Position numbers and translations under genes: made by a program. Shown here in pieces: positions 1 to 5,146 of a DNA stretch of 5,203 bases; the first letter of the stretch is position 1, and the number at the start of each line of letters is the position of its first letter. Source of the DNA: Archangium sp. (GTDB lineage: Bacteria > Myxococcota > Myxococcia > Myxococcales > Myxococcaceae); assembly GCA_016793585.1 (NCBI GenBank), contig JAEUJR010001004.1:1-5203 (forward strand). The letters run 5' to 3'. The notes beneath the pieces were generated by a model that worked only from the letters and a program-made list of their open reading frames with translations, had not been told where the DNA came from and made no database searches.

Positions 1-278
1 TCGGCCGCCGTCGCCGGCTCGTCGGAGCACATCGTCGCGAGCGGCGCAGGCAGCGTCTGCGCACACGTGCCCGCGGCGGCTGCACGCGTCGCGACCACGC
101 TCACCACGACGGCGACGACGATGGCCAACAACGCCGAAGGCGACCTGCGGCTCTCGACCCCCACGAGGAAGGCATCACGGGCGGCGACGACTTCGCCCTC
201 GGTCACACCCCGGCGCGCTGCCAGCTCGGACACCGAGACTTCATTCTTCAGCAGCGACAGCAGGTCTGATTTCGTCAC
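1..278 (-). CDS. Membrane-anchored HTH-like protein, 5' part only (runs off left edge)
   Basis: Ninety-two codons are visible before the window ends. The start is GTG at 278: an in-frame TGA lies upstream and there is no other start codon between. A GGAG ribosome binding site sits five bases before the GTG. Residues about 14-39 (VSVSELAARRGVTEGEVVAA...) look like a helix-turn-helix. Arg44-Arg45 then precede a hydrophobic stretch at about 48-63, predicting a cytoplasmic N-terminus, one membrane span and an exported C-terminal part beginning AGTCAQTLPAPLATMC. The span could instead be a late signal peptide cut near the Ala run at 66-69. The exported part is mostly missing, so function is unknown. 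The gene follows lipoprotein B on the same strand after a 66-base gap holding a GC-rich inverted repeat. That the frame is coding is well supported by start signal, codon bias and protein character. The HTH call is by eye only. Confidence 0.75.
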   Translation of the reverse strand, partial: MTKSDLLSLLKNEVSVSELAARRGVTEGEVVAARDAFLVGVESRRSPSALLAIVVAVVVSVVATRAAAAGTCAQTLPAPLATMCSDEPATAA

Positions 279-283
279 GGGGG

Positions 284-287
284 CTCC
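284..287 (-). promoter_or_regulatory. Ribosome binding site of the left-edge gene
   Basis: GGAG on the minus strand, five bases before the GTG at 278. It decides the start codon, and it lies inside the perfect 10-base palindrome GCTCCGGAGC at 283-292. It is one of only two clear Shine-Dalgarno sites in the window, the other being before mazF. Confidence 0.6.
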
Positions 288-290
288 GGA

Positions 291-321
291 GCGGGGGACG
301 CCGGAGAATTCTCACCCCCGC
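291..321 (-). repeat. GC-rich inverted repeat (possible hairpin) between lipoprotein B and the left-edge gene
   Basis: Perfect 7-base arms GCGGGGG (291-297) and CCCCCGC (315-321) enclose 17 bases that contain a second palindrome, GAGAATTCTC (304-313). The hairpin would form in RNA four bases upstream of the GGAG ribosome binding site. No T-run follows it on the minus strand, so it is not a canonical intrinsic terminator. It may be an attenuator, an mRNA-stability element or chance in GC-rich DNA. Confidence 0.45.
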
Positions 322-344
322 CCGCGCCTGTCCACCACGCCGCT

Positions 345-2321
345 TCAGGGCACGAAGGACTTCACGAACGCCTGAGACAACCCGCCCACGTTCGACGTCC
401 ACACGACCGCGACGCGCGTGCCGTCGAACGACGCATGTGGAAACGACGCCGCGCCGGGCATGCACGAGACGAGTTCATCGCTGCCCACCCGCACACCGTT
501 CGCGTCGAGCCGCGTGGCCCAGATGCGCGAGACCCCCGTGCGCTGGTCGGCGAAGAAGACGAGCCAGCCGGCGCCAGTCCACACCACCGTCGGCAACGTC
601 GCGCTGCCCGAGGTCGTCAGCGGCACCCGCACCGCGCTCGCCGGCCCGCTCTTCGCGAGCCGCGTGAAGATGATGTCACTCTGCGTGAAGGCGGTGCCGC
701 GGTACTCCTGAAAGACGACGCCGTAGTGGTTCGGCGACGTGGCGATGCGCGGCTGGAACGCGCCCTGCCCCACCGCGTTGAGCTGCGTCTCGTTCAGCTC
801 GGGCGCACCCGTCGACGAGAGCCGGTGGAAGAGCATGTACGGCGAGCCGTTGCGCAGCTGCGTGGCGACGACGCCCCAGTTGCTGCCGCCCCACACGACG
901 TCGCTGTAGTCGGTGGTGATGCCCATGGGGTTCGGCGTCAGCGACACCTCGGCGCCGATGGTCTGGCCCTGCGCGTTGACTCGACGGAAGAAGAGCGAGC
1001 GGTCGTTGCCCTGCGCGGGCGGCCGGCTGTCGCCCCACACCACGCCGAACTCCTGCGCGCCGGCGTTCCACCCAATTGACGCGGGGAACTCGAGGCCCGG
1101 CAACGTCGAGACCGCGACGTCTGCTGCGAGCATGCGCTGGCCCGTGCGCGAGAGCCTCGTGAAGTAGACGTCGTTGCTCTGGTTGCGCGTGTCGCTCCAC
1201 GCGAGGCCAAACTCCGAGCCGGTCCACGCGGCGAAGGGCTTGTGCGCCGCGAGCATGCCGACCATCGGGGCCGGAGCGCCCACCGTCGCCAACTGCGCGT
1301 CGAGCCGCTGATAGCTGTAGCGCAGGTTCGAGTTGCCGAACGACTCGTGCGCGATGACGCCCCACTCGCCGTTGCCCACCGAGGCGATGAAGGCCGTGAA
1401 CGCGTTGGACGGCGCGGCGGTGACCTGCACCTCGGGCGTGGTGATGGTGCACACGGGCTGCGCACACGCCATCACGCTCGCGCAGTCGGAGTCGGTGCAG
1501 TCGACGTTGCCGTCGCAGTCGTTGTCGACGCCGTCACCGCACTGCTCGGCGCCACCAGAGCAGACGCACGCGTTCTGCTGGCAGCTCGCGCCGTTGCCAC
1601 AGGCGCCACAGTTCAGCGTCGCTCCGCAGCCGTCGTCGAGCGAACCACAGACGGCGCCACGCGCCGTGCACGAGGTGGGAAGACAGACGCCCGCATCGAC
1701 CGCCGTTCCCGCATCGAGGGCGCTCCCCGCATCGACCGGAGCCCCTGCGTCGAAGGGCTGGCCCGCATCGACGGCGAGCCCTGCGTCACGCGCAACGTCG
1801 ACGCAGCGCTGCGAGACGCACTGCTGCCCGATGGCGCAGGTGCCACAGCTGACGAAGCCACCGCAGCCATCGGGTTGCTGGCCGCACTCGGCGGTGACGC
1901 TCTCGAGCACCAGGCAGCTCGTGCGCGGAGCGCAGCTCGCTGGCACGCGCGCCGACAGCGGCACGCGCACCTGGTCTCCATCGAGGTCGATGACGAGCAC
2001 GCCGACGTCGGCCGAGGCGCTCGACGGAGCCCGGTACTGCACCACGAAGCGAACCTCGTCTCCCGGGTTCACCAGCCGCGGCGCGAGCGTCGTCGAGAAC
2101 GGCTTCGAGGCGCCCTGCTCGATGGACACGGCCGAGAGCTGCACGCCGGCGCGCCCCACCACGCGCCCGACGAGCTCTTTCAGCTCGACCCTTCCCGCAG
2201 CCACGTCACCGAACTCCACCGACACGGGCTCGACCACGAAGCGGGAGCCAGAGCCCATCACGCGCTCTCCGCACTGACAGGCCGAGAGCATCACCAGCAA
2301 CACGAGGGTCGGCAGTCTCAT
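345..2321 (-). CDS. Lipoprotein B: Cys-rich modules, DAG linker, MopE-like motif, seven-repeat propeller
   Basis: A secreted lipoprotein of 658 residues and unknown function. ATG 2321 is chosen because it gives a classic lipoprotein signal (MRLPTLVLLVMLSAC, lipidated Cys15); the frame stays open to 2405, but that extension would put an Arg-rich stretch before the signal. Gln16 after the Cys would favour outer-membrane sorting by Escherichia coli rules. Order of parts: a beta-sandwich-like segment at about 28-125 (VSVEFGDVAAG..., resembling ASH/choice-of-anchor domains); a Cys module at 130-173; six Asp-Ala-Gly units at an exact six-residue period (179-211); a second Cys module at 213-252; a MopE-like metal-binding motif at 261-280 (CGDGVDNDCDG then DCTDSDC); and seven repeats of about 50-58 residues from 317 to the end, with a core like W.G..WGVVW.D.R....Y..RL...G. 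The repeats suggest a seven-bladed propeller. It starts 38 bases after the lipoprotein A stop, probably in one operon. No Shine-Dalgarno site is visible. Confidence 0.92.
   Translation of the reverse strand: MRLPTLVLLVMLSACQCGERVMGSGSRFVVEPVSVEFGDVAAGRVELKELVGRVVGRAGVQLSAVSIEQGASKPFSTTLAPRLVNPGDEVRFVVQYRAPSSASADVGVLVIDLDGDQVRVPLSARVPASCAPRTSCLVLESVTAECGQQPDGCGGFVSCGTCAIGQQCVSQRCVDVARDAGLAVDAGQPFDAGAPVDAGSALDAGTAVDAGVCLPTSCTARGAVCGSLDDGCGATLNCGACGNGASCQQNACVCSGGAEQCGDGVDNDCDGNVDCTDSDCASVMACAQPVCTITTPEVQVTAAPSNAFTAFIASVGNGEWGVIAHESFGNSNLRYSYQRLDAQLATVGAPAPMVGMLAAHKPFAAWTGSEFGLAWSDTRNQSNDVYFTRLSRTGQRMLAADVAVSTLPGLEFPASIGWNAGAQEFGVVWGDSRPPAQGNDRSLFFRRVNAQGQTIGAEVSLTPNPMGITTDYSDVVWGGSNWGVVATQLRNGSPYMLFHRLSSTGAPELNETQLNAVGQGAFQPRIATSPNHYGVVFQEYRGTAFTQSDIIFTRLAKSGPASAVRVPLTTSGSATLPTVVWTGAGWLVFFADQRTGVSRIWATRLDANGVRVGSDELVSCMPGAASFPHASFDGTRVAVVWTSNVGGLSQAFVKSFVP
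1482..1541 (-). other. MopE-like metal-binding motif in lipoprotein B
   Basis: Residues 261-280 hold CGDGVDNDCDG followed by NVDCTDSDC. The Asp/Asn/Cys pattern matches the putative metal-binding motif seen in many copies in secreted myxobacterial proteins and in the copper-binding protein MopE of Methylococcus. Here it occurs once, directly before the propeller domain. Calcium binding is the usual guess for such D-x-D loops; no ligand can be proved from sequence. Confidence 0.7.
1689..1787 (-). repeat. 18-base-period coding repeat (Asp-Ala-Gly linker of lipoprotein B)
   Basis: Six Asp-Ala-Gly triplets begin at residues 179, 185, 191, 197, 203 and 209, an exact six-residue (18-base) period. 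The other three residues of each unit vary. It is a flexible acidic linker inserted between two Cys modules of the same spacing. The period makes it prone to slippage in steps of 18 bases, which would keep the frame. Confidence 0.85.
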
Positions 2322-2329
2322 GTTCGTGT

Positions 2330-2347
2330 GGAGCCGGGCAGCAACCA
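2330..2347 (-). promoter_or_regulatory. Shared leader element upstream of lipoprotein B
   Basis: On the minus strand TGGTTGC is followed directly by TGCCCGGCTCC, then eight bases to the ATG. The same 7-mer and 11-mer occur before lipoprotein A. It occupies the place of a ribosome binding site but does not match the anti-Shine-Dalgarno sequence. It could be a regulator or translation signal, or a remnant of a duplicated leader. Confidence 0.5.
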
Positions 2348-2359
2348 GAAGTCGCACGC

Positions 2360-3544
2360 TCACGGCCGGTACCTCAGAATCACGCCGCCGAAGCCGACGG
2401 CCCACACGTTGCGCTCGTCGCTGCCATGCACGTCGCGGAGGAAACGCGTCGTCGGGCTGACCTTCTTCGAGACCTGCGTCACCCCGGAGAAGAGGTGAAT
2501 CTCGCCTTCAGGGCCGACACTCCAGACCGCGTCAGGGCGCGCGCCCCACAGCCCCATCACGGTGACGTCCTGCCCGATGCCCGGCGTTCGCCACGTCGTG
2601 CCGTCCCACGTCGCGAGCGCCCCGTTGCCACCTGCAGCCCAGGTGAGCGTGTTGCCGAACGCGATGGCCGAGGTGAGGCCGTTCGTCATGCTCGTGCGCA
2701 CCTCGCTCCAGGTACCGGCGGCGTTCTCGAGGATGAGCCCCGACGAGCCGACGGCCCAGATGCGGCCGCCCGAGCCCGCGAAGTCGACGAGGTCTTTCGT
2801 CGTGTTGCTCGCGACCGGCGTGAGCGCCGCGCCGTTCCACTTCAGCAGCGTGCCCTGCGGCCCACCGAACCAGACGTCGTCGGCGCGTGAGCCCCAGATG
2901 GCGTCGATGCGGCGCAGGTTGCGCGAGACGACCCGCCACGCGCTGCCGTCGAACCGCGCGATGACGCCGATGTTCTGCGACGGGTCGCCCGAGCCGCCGG
3001 AGATCCACACGTCGTTCGGCCCGCTCGCCCAGACGGCGAAGAGGTCGTCGGTGAGGCCAGCGTTCACGGCGCTCCAGGCGAGGCCGTCGAAGTGCAGCAC
3101 GGTGGCGCCATCGCCGACGACCCAGACATCGGTGGGCGACGTCGCCCAGACCGAGCGCAGGTTCGCGGTGACGAGCGGCTGACCGCCTGCGCCCAGACCG
3201 TCGAGACACCAGCCATCGGGAGGACACGGCGTCTGACTGGCGCCCGCGTCGAGCGCGACCACCCCCGCGTCGACGACCGGCGTCACGCCCGCGTCCACCG
3301 GAGTCACGCCCGCGTCGGCCATGATCACTTCGCAGGACCCGGCGCGACAGGTCGAACCAGCACCACAGGAACGGCAGGCGCTCCGCGGTGCGCCGCACGC
3401 GTCGTCGTCTTCACCGGTGAGGCACGTGCCCGTCGCGTCGCAACAGCCCGGACAGGAGCGCGAACACTCCTGCGTCCGCACGACGACGGCCTTCGTCTGA
3501 CAACCGAGCAGCGACAGCCCCACGAGCAGCAGAAACGAGCGCAT
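2360..3544 (-). CDS. Lipoprotein A: Cys-rich module, DAG linker, seven-repeat 'DVW' propeller
   Basis: A secreted lipoprotein of 394 residues and unknown function. ATG 3544 is chosen because it opens a lipoprotein signal (MRSFLLLVGLSLLGC, lipidated Cys15, Gln16 next); an in-frame start at 3583 would only add thirteen residues before it. After the anchor come ten cysteines between 27 and 71, ending in C-x2-C-x5-C-x4-C (57-71), then a linker with Asp-Ala-Gly at 77, 84, 92 and 99, and two more cysteines at 107 and 113. From 129 to the end are seven repeats of about 37-45 residues with the core L..VW...P.DVWVVG..G..L.F.G..W, clearest at 129-158, 168-204, 213-237 and 368-392. Seven such units fit a beta-propeller, common in exported myxobacterial proteins; the family binds varied partners, so no ligand is inferred. 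It lies 78 bases after mazF and 38 before lipoprotein B. No ribosome binding site is apparent; TGCCCGGCTCC fills that place. Confidence 0.92.
   Translation of the reverse strand: MRSFLLLVGLSLLGCQTKAVVVRTQECSRSCPGCCDATGTCLTGEDDDACGAPRSACRSCGAGSTCRAGSCEVIMADAGVTPVDAGVTPVVDAGVVALDAGASQTPCPPDGWCLDGLGAGGQPLVTANLRSVWATSPTDVWVVGDGATVLHFDGLAWSAVNAGLTDDLFAVWASGPNDVWISGGSGDPSQNIGVIARFDGSAWRVVSRNLRRIDAIWGSRADDVWFGGPQGTLLKWNGAALTPVASNTTKDLVDFAGSGGRIWAVGSSGLILENAAGTWSEVRTSMTNGLTSAIAFGNTLTWAAGGNGALATWDGTTWRTPGIGQDVTVMGLWGARPDAVWSVGPEGEIHLFSGVTQVSKKVSPTTRFLRDVHGSDERNVWAVGFGGVILRYRP
3242..3316 (-). repeat. Asp-Ala-Gly linker repeat of lipoprotein A
   Basis: Four Asp-Ala-Gly units at residues 77, 84, 92 and 99, separated by seven or eight residues (ADAGVTPVDAGVTPVVDAG...). 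The period is less regular than in lipoprotein B. It joins the Cys module to the propeller. Confidence 0.75.
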
Positions 3545-3551
3545 GCCGGAA

Positions 3552-3582
3552 GGAGCCGGGCACCCGGGAAATGTCGCAACCA
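3552..3582 (-). promoter_or_regulatory. Shared leader element upstream of lipoprotein A
   Basis: On the minus strand TGGTTGC (3576-3582), thirteen spacer bases, TGCCCGGCTCC (3552-3562), then seven bases to the ATG at 3544. Both words recur before lipoprotein B, where the spacer is absent. The rest of the 78-base gap back to the mazF stop shows no convincing -10 box and no terminator-like hairpin with a T-run, so read-through from mazEF is possible. Confidence 0.5.
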
Positions 3583-3622
3583 AGCGTGCAAGGAGGCGAA
3601 AGAAGCCGGAGACGACACGAAC

Positions 3623-3940
3623 TCAGGGTGCGAACAACTCCGCGAGGGCCTCGAGCACATTGGTGAGGGCGTGCTCAGAAAGCACACCGACTCGGCGAGA
3701 AAGCCGGCGCTTGTCGACGGTTCGAACCTGATCGACGGCTGCCACCCCGGGCTTGCCCCCGACCCGTGTCTGAGGACGAAAGGGGTATGCACGACCGGTC
3801 GTCAGAGGCACGACCACCACCGTCGCCAACGCCACATTGAGTTCGTCAGGCGAGACGACCACGGCGGGCCGCGTCTTCTGCATCTTTGCACCGACGGTCG
3901 GGTCGAGACTGACGAGATAGACCTCACCCCGCTTCGCCAT
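3623..3940 (-). CDS. mazF: MazF/PemK-family mRNA interferase toxin
   Basis: A cytoplasmic endoribonuclease toxin of 105 residues that cuts RNA at short sequence motifs and is held inactive by MazE; E. coli MazF has 111 residues. The protein begins MAKRGEVYLVSLDPT, the usual first strand and loop. Arg24 in KTRPAVVVS and Thr47 in VVVVPLTT sit where the catalytic Arg and Thr of Bacillus MazF lie, and the later VDQVRTVDKRRL block is also typical, so the toxin looks intact. Start: ATG 3940 overlaps the mazE stop as TGATG and has GAGGG (3947-3951) six bases upstream. A GTG three bases earlier is possible but too close to that site. Codons ending in A or T make up about 27%, more than in the flanking lipoprotein and sigma genes. 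The RNA sequence it cuts cannot be predicted. Confidence 0.93.
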   Translation of the reverse strand: MAKRGEVYLVSLDPTVGAKMQKTRPAVVVSPDELNVALATVVVVPLTTGRAYPFRPQTRVGGKPGVAAVDQVRTVDKRRLSRRVGVLSEHALTNVLEALAELFAP

Positions 3941-4179
3941 CACCAGCCCTCATCGAAGTCGTTGGGGAAATCTCCGAGCAAAGGCGTGTCATCTCCGCGG
4001 GCGTGGCACTCGACAGCAGCCTTGGCCCACCCCTCGCGGCGTCGGGTGCGAGGGCGCAGGGTGATGCTCCCCTTCCGGACGATGAGTTCGACCTCGTCAG
4101 CAAGGCCCGCTTCTTCAATCGCCGTCTTCGGAAGACGAACTCCTCGGGAGTTCCCAATTCGAATGAGCCGAGCGTTCAT
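3940..4179 (-). CDS. mazE: MazE-like AbrB-fold antitoxin
   Basis: A 79-residue antitoxin that binds MazF through its C-terminal tail and represses its own operon through an N-terminal swapped-hairpin (AbrB/SpoVT-type) DNA-binding domain. Residues 5-25 (LIRIGNSRGVRLPK then AIEEAGL) are the family signature, and the fold runs to about residue 45. The tail, with Trp51, acidic residues and a FDEGW end, suits the groove-binding peptide of MazE proteins. ATG 4179 is the natural start: it gives the complete domain, and the only upstream ATG is followed at once by TAA. There is no ribosome binding site; a promoter places the predicted transcript start at the A of the ATG, so translation may be leaderless. 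About 32% of codons end in A or T, again unlike the neighbours. The stop overlaps the mazF start by one base (TGATG), implying translational coupling. Confidence 0.92.
   Translation of the reverse strand: MNARLIRIGNSRGVRLPKTAIEEAGLADEVELIVRKGSITLRPRTRRREGWAKAAVECHARGDDTPLLGDFPNDFDEGW
3947..3951 (-). promoter_or_regulatory. Ribosome binding site of mazF
   Basis: GAGGG on the minus strand inside the last codons of mazE, six bases before ATG 3940 and only three before GTG 3943. It supports the ATG and gives mazF its own entry point besides coupling. Confidence 0.65.
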
Positions 4180-4185
4180 GAAGGA

Positions 4186-4215
4186 ATTACATCGTAACTA
4201 CGGCCTGGCTGACAA
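4186..4215 (-). promoter_or_regulatory. Predicted mazEF promoter (leaderless geometry)
   Basis: On the minus strand: -35 TTGTCA (4210-4215, five of six to consensus), an 18-base spacer, and -10 TGTAAT (4186-4191, five of six). Six bases separate the -10 from the ATG at 4179, so transcription is predicted to begin at the A of the start codon. The lack of a Shine-Dalgarno site before mazE agrees with this. Confidence 0.65.
4187..4197. promoter_or_regulatory. Palindrome over the mazEF -10 box, candidate MazE operator
   Basis: TTACATCGTAA reads TTAC-ATC-GTAA, with perfect 4-base arms around three bases. It overlaps the predicted -10 box, where a bound MazE or MazE-MazF complex would block RNA polymerase. 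The arms are short, so chance is possible. Confidence 0.4.
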
Positions 4216-4246
4216 GCTCACAGGGACTCAGACTGCAGAACGACGC

Positions 4247-4252
4247 TATCTT
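4247..4252 (+). promoter_or_regulatory. Weak -10-like box of the sigma gene
   Basis: TATCTT matches four of six consensus bases and lies six bases before ATG 4259, the same geometry as the mazE -10 box. No good -35 is found 16-18 bases upstream, so another sigma factor or an activator may be needed, or the match is chance. Confidence 0.25.
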
Positions 4253-4258
4253 CACGCC

Positions 4259-5143
4259 ATGGCGACGGAGACGGCGGCCTCGGCGCTCGAGACCTGGAGC
4301 GCGACCGGGAAACAAGGCTCGCCCGAGCTCGGCGCCGCGCTGCTCTCGCTGTTCACGCAGGGCCGTGAGGCGTGGCCGGCGCTCGACGTGACGCTCGAGC
4401 GCTTCGTGGCGCACGTCGCGAAGGTGGCTCCATCGGGTCTGAGGGCTGAAGAGCTCGCCGGCCTGTCGGGAGAAGGGCTGCTGCTGTGCGCCGCGTGTCT
4501 CGACGGCGACGCGAAAGCAGTGAACGTGTTCGAGACGGTGTTCCTCGCTCCGCTCACTCGCGTCCTCGGCAAGCTCGATGACGGGCGCGAACTCTCGGCC
4601 GACACGCTTCAACAGCTGCGTGCACAGTTCTTCGCTCCTGCGTCGGGGCAGACCTCGGCGTTTCTCATGTACTCGGGCCGTGGCGCGCTCGCGGTGTGGC
4701 TCAAGGTGTTGGCCGTTCGCGCGGCCCAGAAGCTCCGGCGTGGCGCTGCGAAGAACGCAGAGACGTCAGACGATGGGCTGGGAGCGCTTCCGGCTCCCGA
4801 CGCCGACCCCGAGCTGCGCTTTCTCAAGCTGCAACACCGCACGCACTTCAAGGCCGTCTTCGCCGAAGCCCTCGCAGCGCTCGAGCCCCGTGAGCGGAGC
4901 GTGCTGCGCATGAGCCTCGTGGAGGGCTTGAGCATCGACGACATCGGCAAGGTCTATGACGTGCACCGCGCGACGGCGGCGAGGTGGCTGGGCGCTGCGC
5001 GTGAACAGCTCGTCTCGACCACGCGCCGGCGGCTGGCCGAGCGACTTCGCGTGAGTGAGGCCGAGCTCGACGAGATGATGGGCGCGGTGCAGAGCAACCT
5101 GTCGATCAGCTTGTCGGTCGGGCTCGCGTCGAAGGCGCGCTGA
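4259..5143 (+). CDS. Sigma-70-like factor, Myxococcales-type family
   Basis: A 294-residue protein resembling RNA polymerase sigma factors of the family described as TIGR03001 (Myxococcales family 1), recalled from its character and not searched. Residues about 65-160 form a divergent region-2-like part (LLLCAACLDGDAKAVNVFE, later FLMYSGRGALAVWLKVLAVRAA). An acidic, Pro/Ala-rich linker runs at about 165-185. Residues about 201-255 are a clear region 4 (ALAALEPRERSVLRMSL, then helix-turn-helix LSIDDIGKVYDVHRATAARWL), which would read the -35 element. The N-terminal 60 residues and the tail after 256 go beyond an ordinary ECF sigma factor. ATG 4259 is chosen because G/C-ending codons jump from about half in 4181-4258 to over 90% after it; ATG 4178 is in frame but would overlap mazE. 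No ribosome binding site is seen. The gene diverges from mazEF. Its target promoters and any anti-sigma partner are not visible here. Confidence 0.88.
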   Translation: MATETAASALETWSATGKQGSPELGAALLSLFTQGREAWPALDVTLERFVAHVAKVAPSGLRAEELAGLSGEGLLLCAACLDGDAKAVNVFETVFLAPLTRVLGKLDDGRELSADTLQQLRAQFFAPASGQTSAFLMYSGRGALAVWLKVLAVRAAQKLRRGAAKNAETSDDGLGALPAPDADPELRFLKLQHRTHFKAVFAEALAALEPRERSVLRMSLVEGLSIDDIGKVYDVHRATAARWLGAAREQLVSTTRRRLAERLRVSEAELDEMMGAVQSNLSISLSVGLASKAR

Positions 5144-5146
5144 ACG

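Noticed and set aside
435..1467. Other long frames (plus 435-1079, minus 676-1467)
   Set aside because: Shadows of the lipoprotein B propeller region with Arg/Ala-biased composition and no plausible start signals.
1680..1800. Short regularly spaced repeats resembling a CRISPR array or satellite
   Set aside because: The 18-base period is in frame and codes for the Asp-Ala-Gly linker; units are not identical and there are no spacers.
2322..2405. Longer N-terminus for lipoprotein B
   Set aside because: It would overlap the end of lipoprotein A and put 28 Arg-rich residues before a perfect lipoprotein signal.
1242..2498. Plus-strand frame of 418 codons opposite lipoprotein B
   Set aside because: Its protein is full of Arg, His, Ala and Val without domains, as expected for an antisense shadow of GC-rich codons. 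Lipoprotein B has a signal peptide and recognisable modules.
3545..3583. Longer N-terminus for lipoprotein A
   Set aside because: It adds thirteen residues ahead of a complete signal peptide and would bury the shared leader element inside the coding region.
3941..3943. GTG start for mazF with a four-base GTGA overlap
   Set aside because: Only three bases from the GAGGG site; ATG 3940 has proper spacing and gives the usual MAKRGEVY start.
3092..4258. Plus-strand frame of the sigma gene stays open far upstream, giving a 683-residue reading frame
   Set aside because: It runs antisense to lipoprotein A, mazF and mazE, all strongly supported. The upstream part is Arg/His/Thr-rich low-quality protein, and the sigma homology begins only after 4259.
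4178..4258. Alternative sigma start at ATG 4178 (MKELHRNYG...)
   Set aside because: It overlaps the mazE start codon, and only about half of its codons end in G or C, so this stretch looks intergenic.
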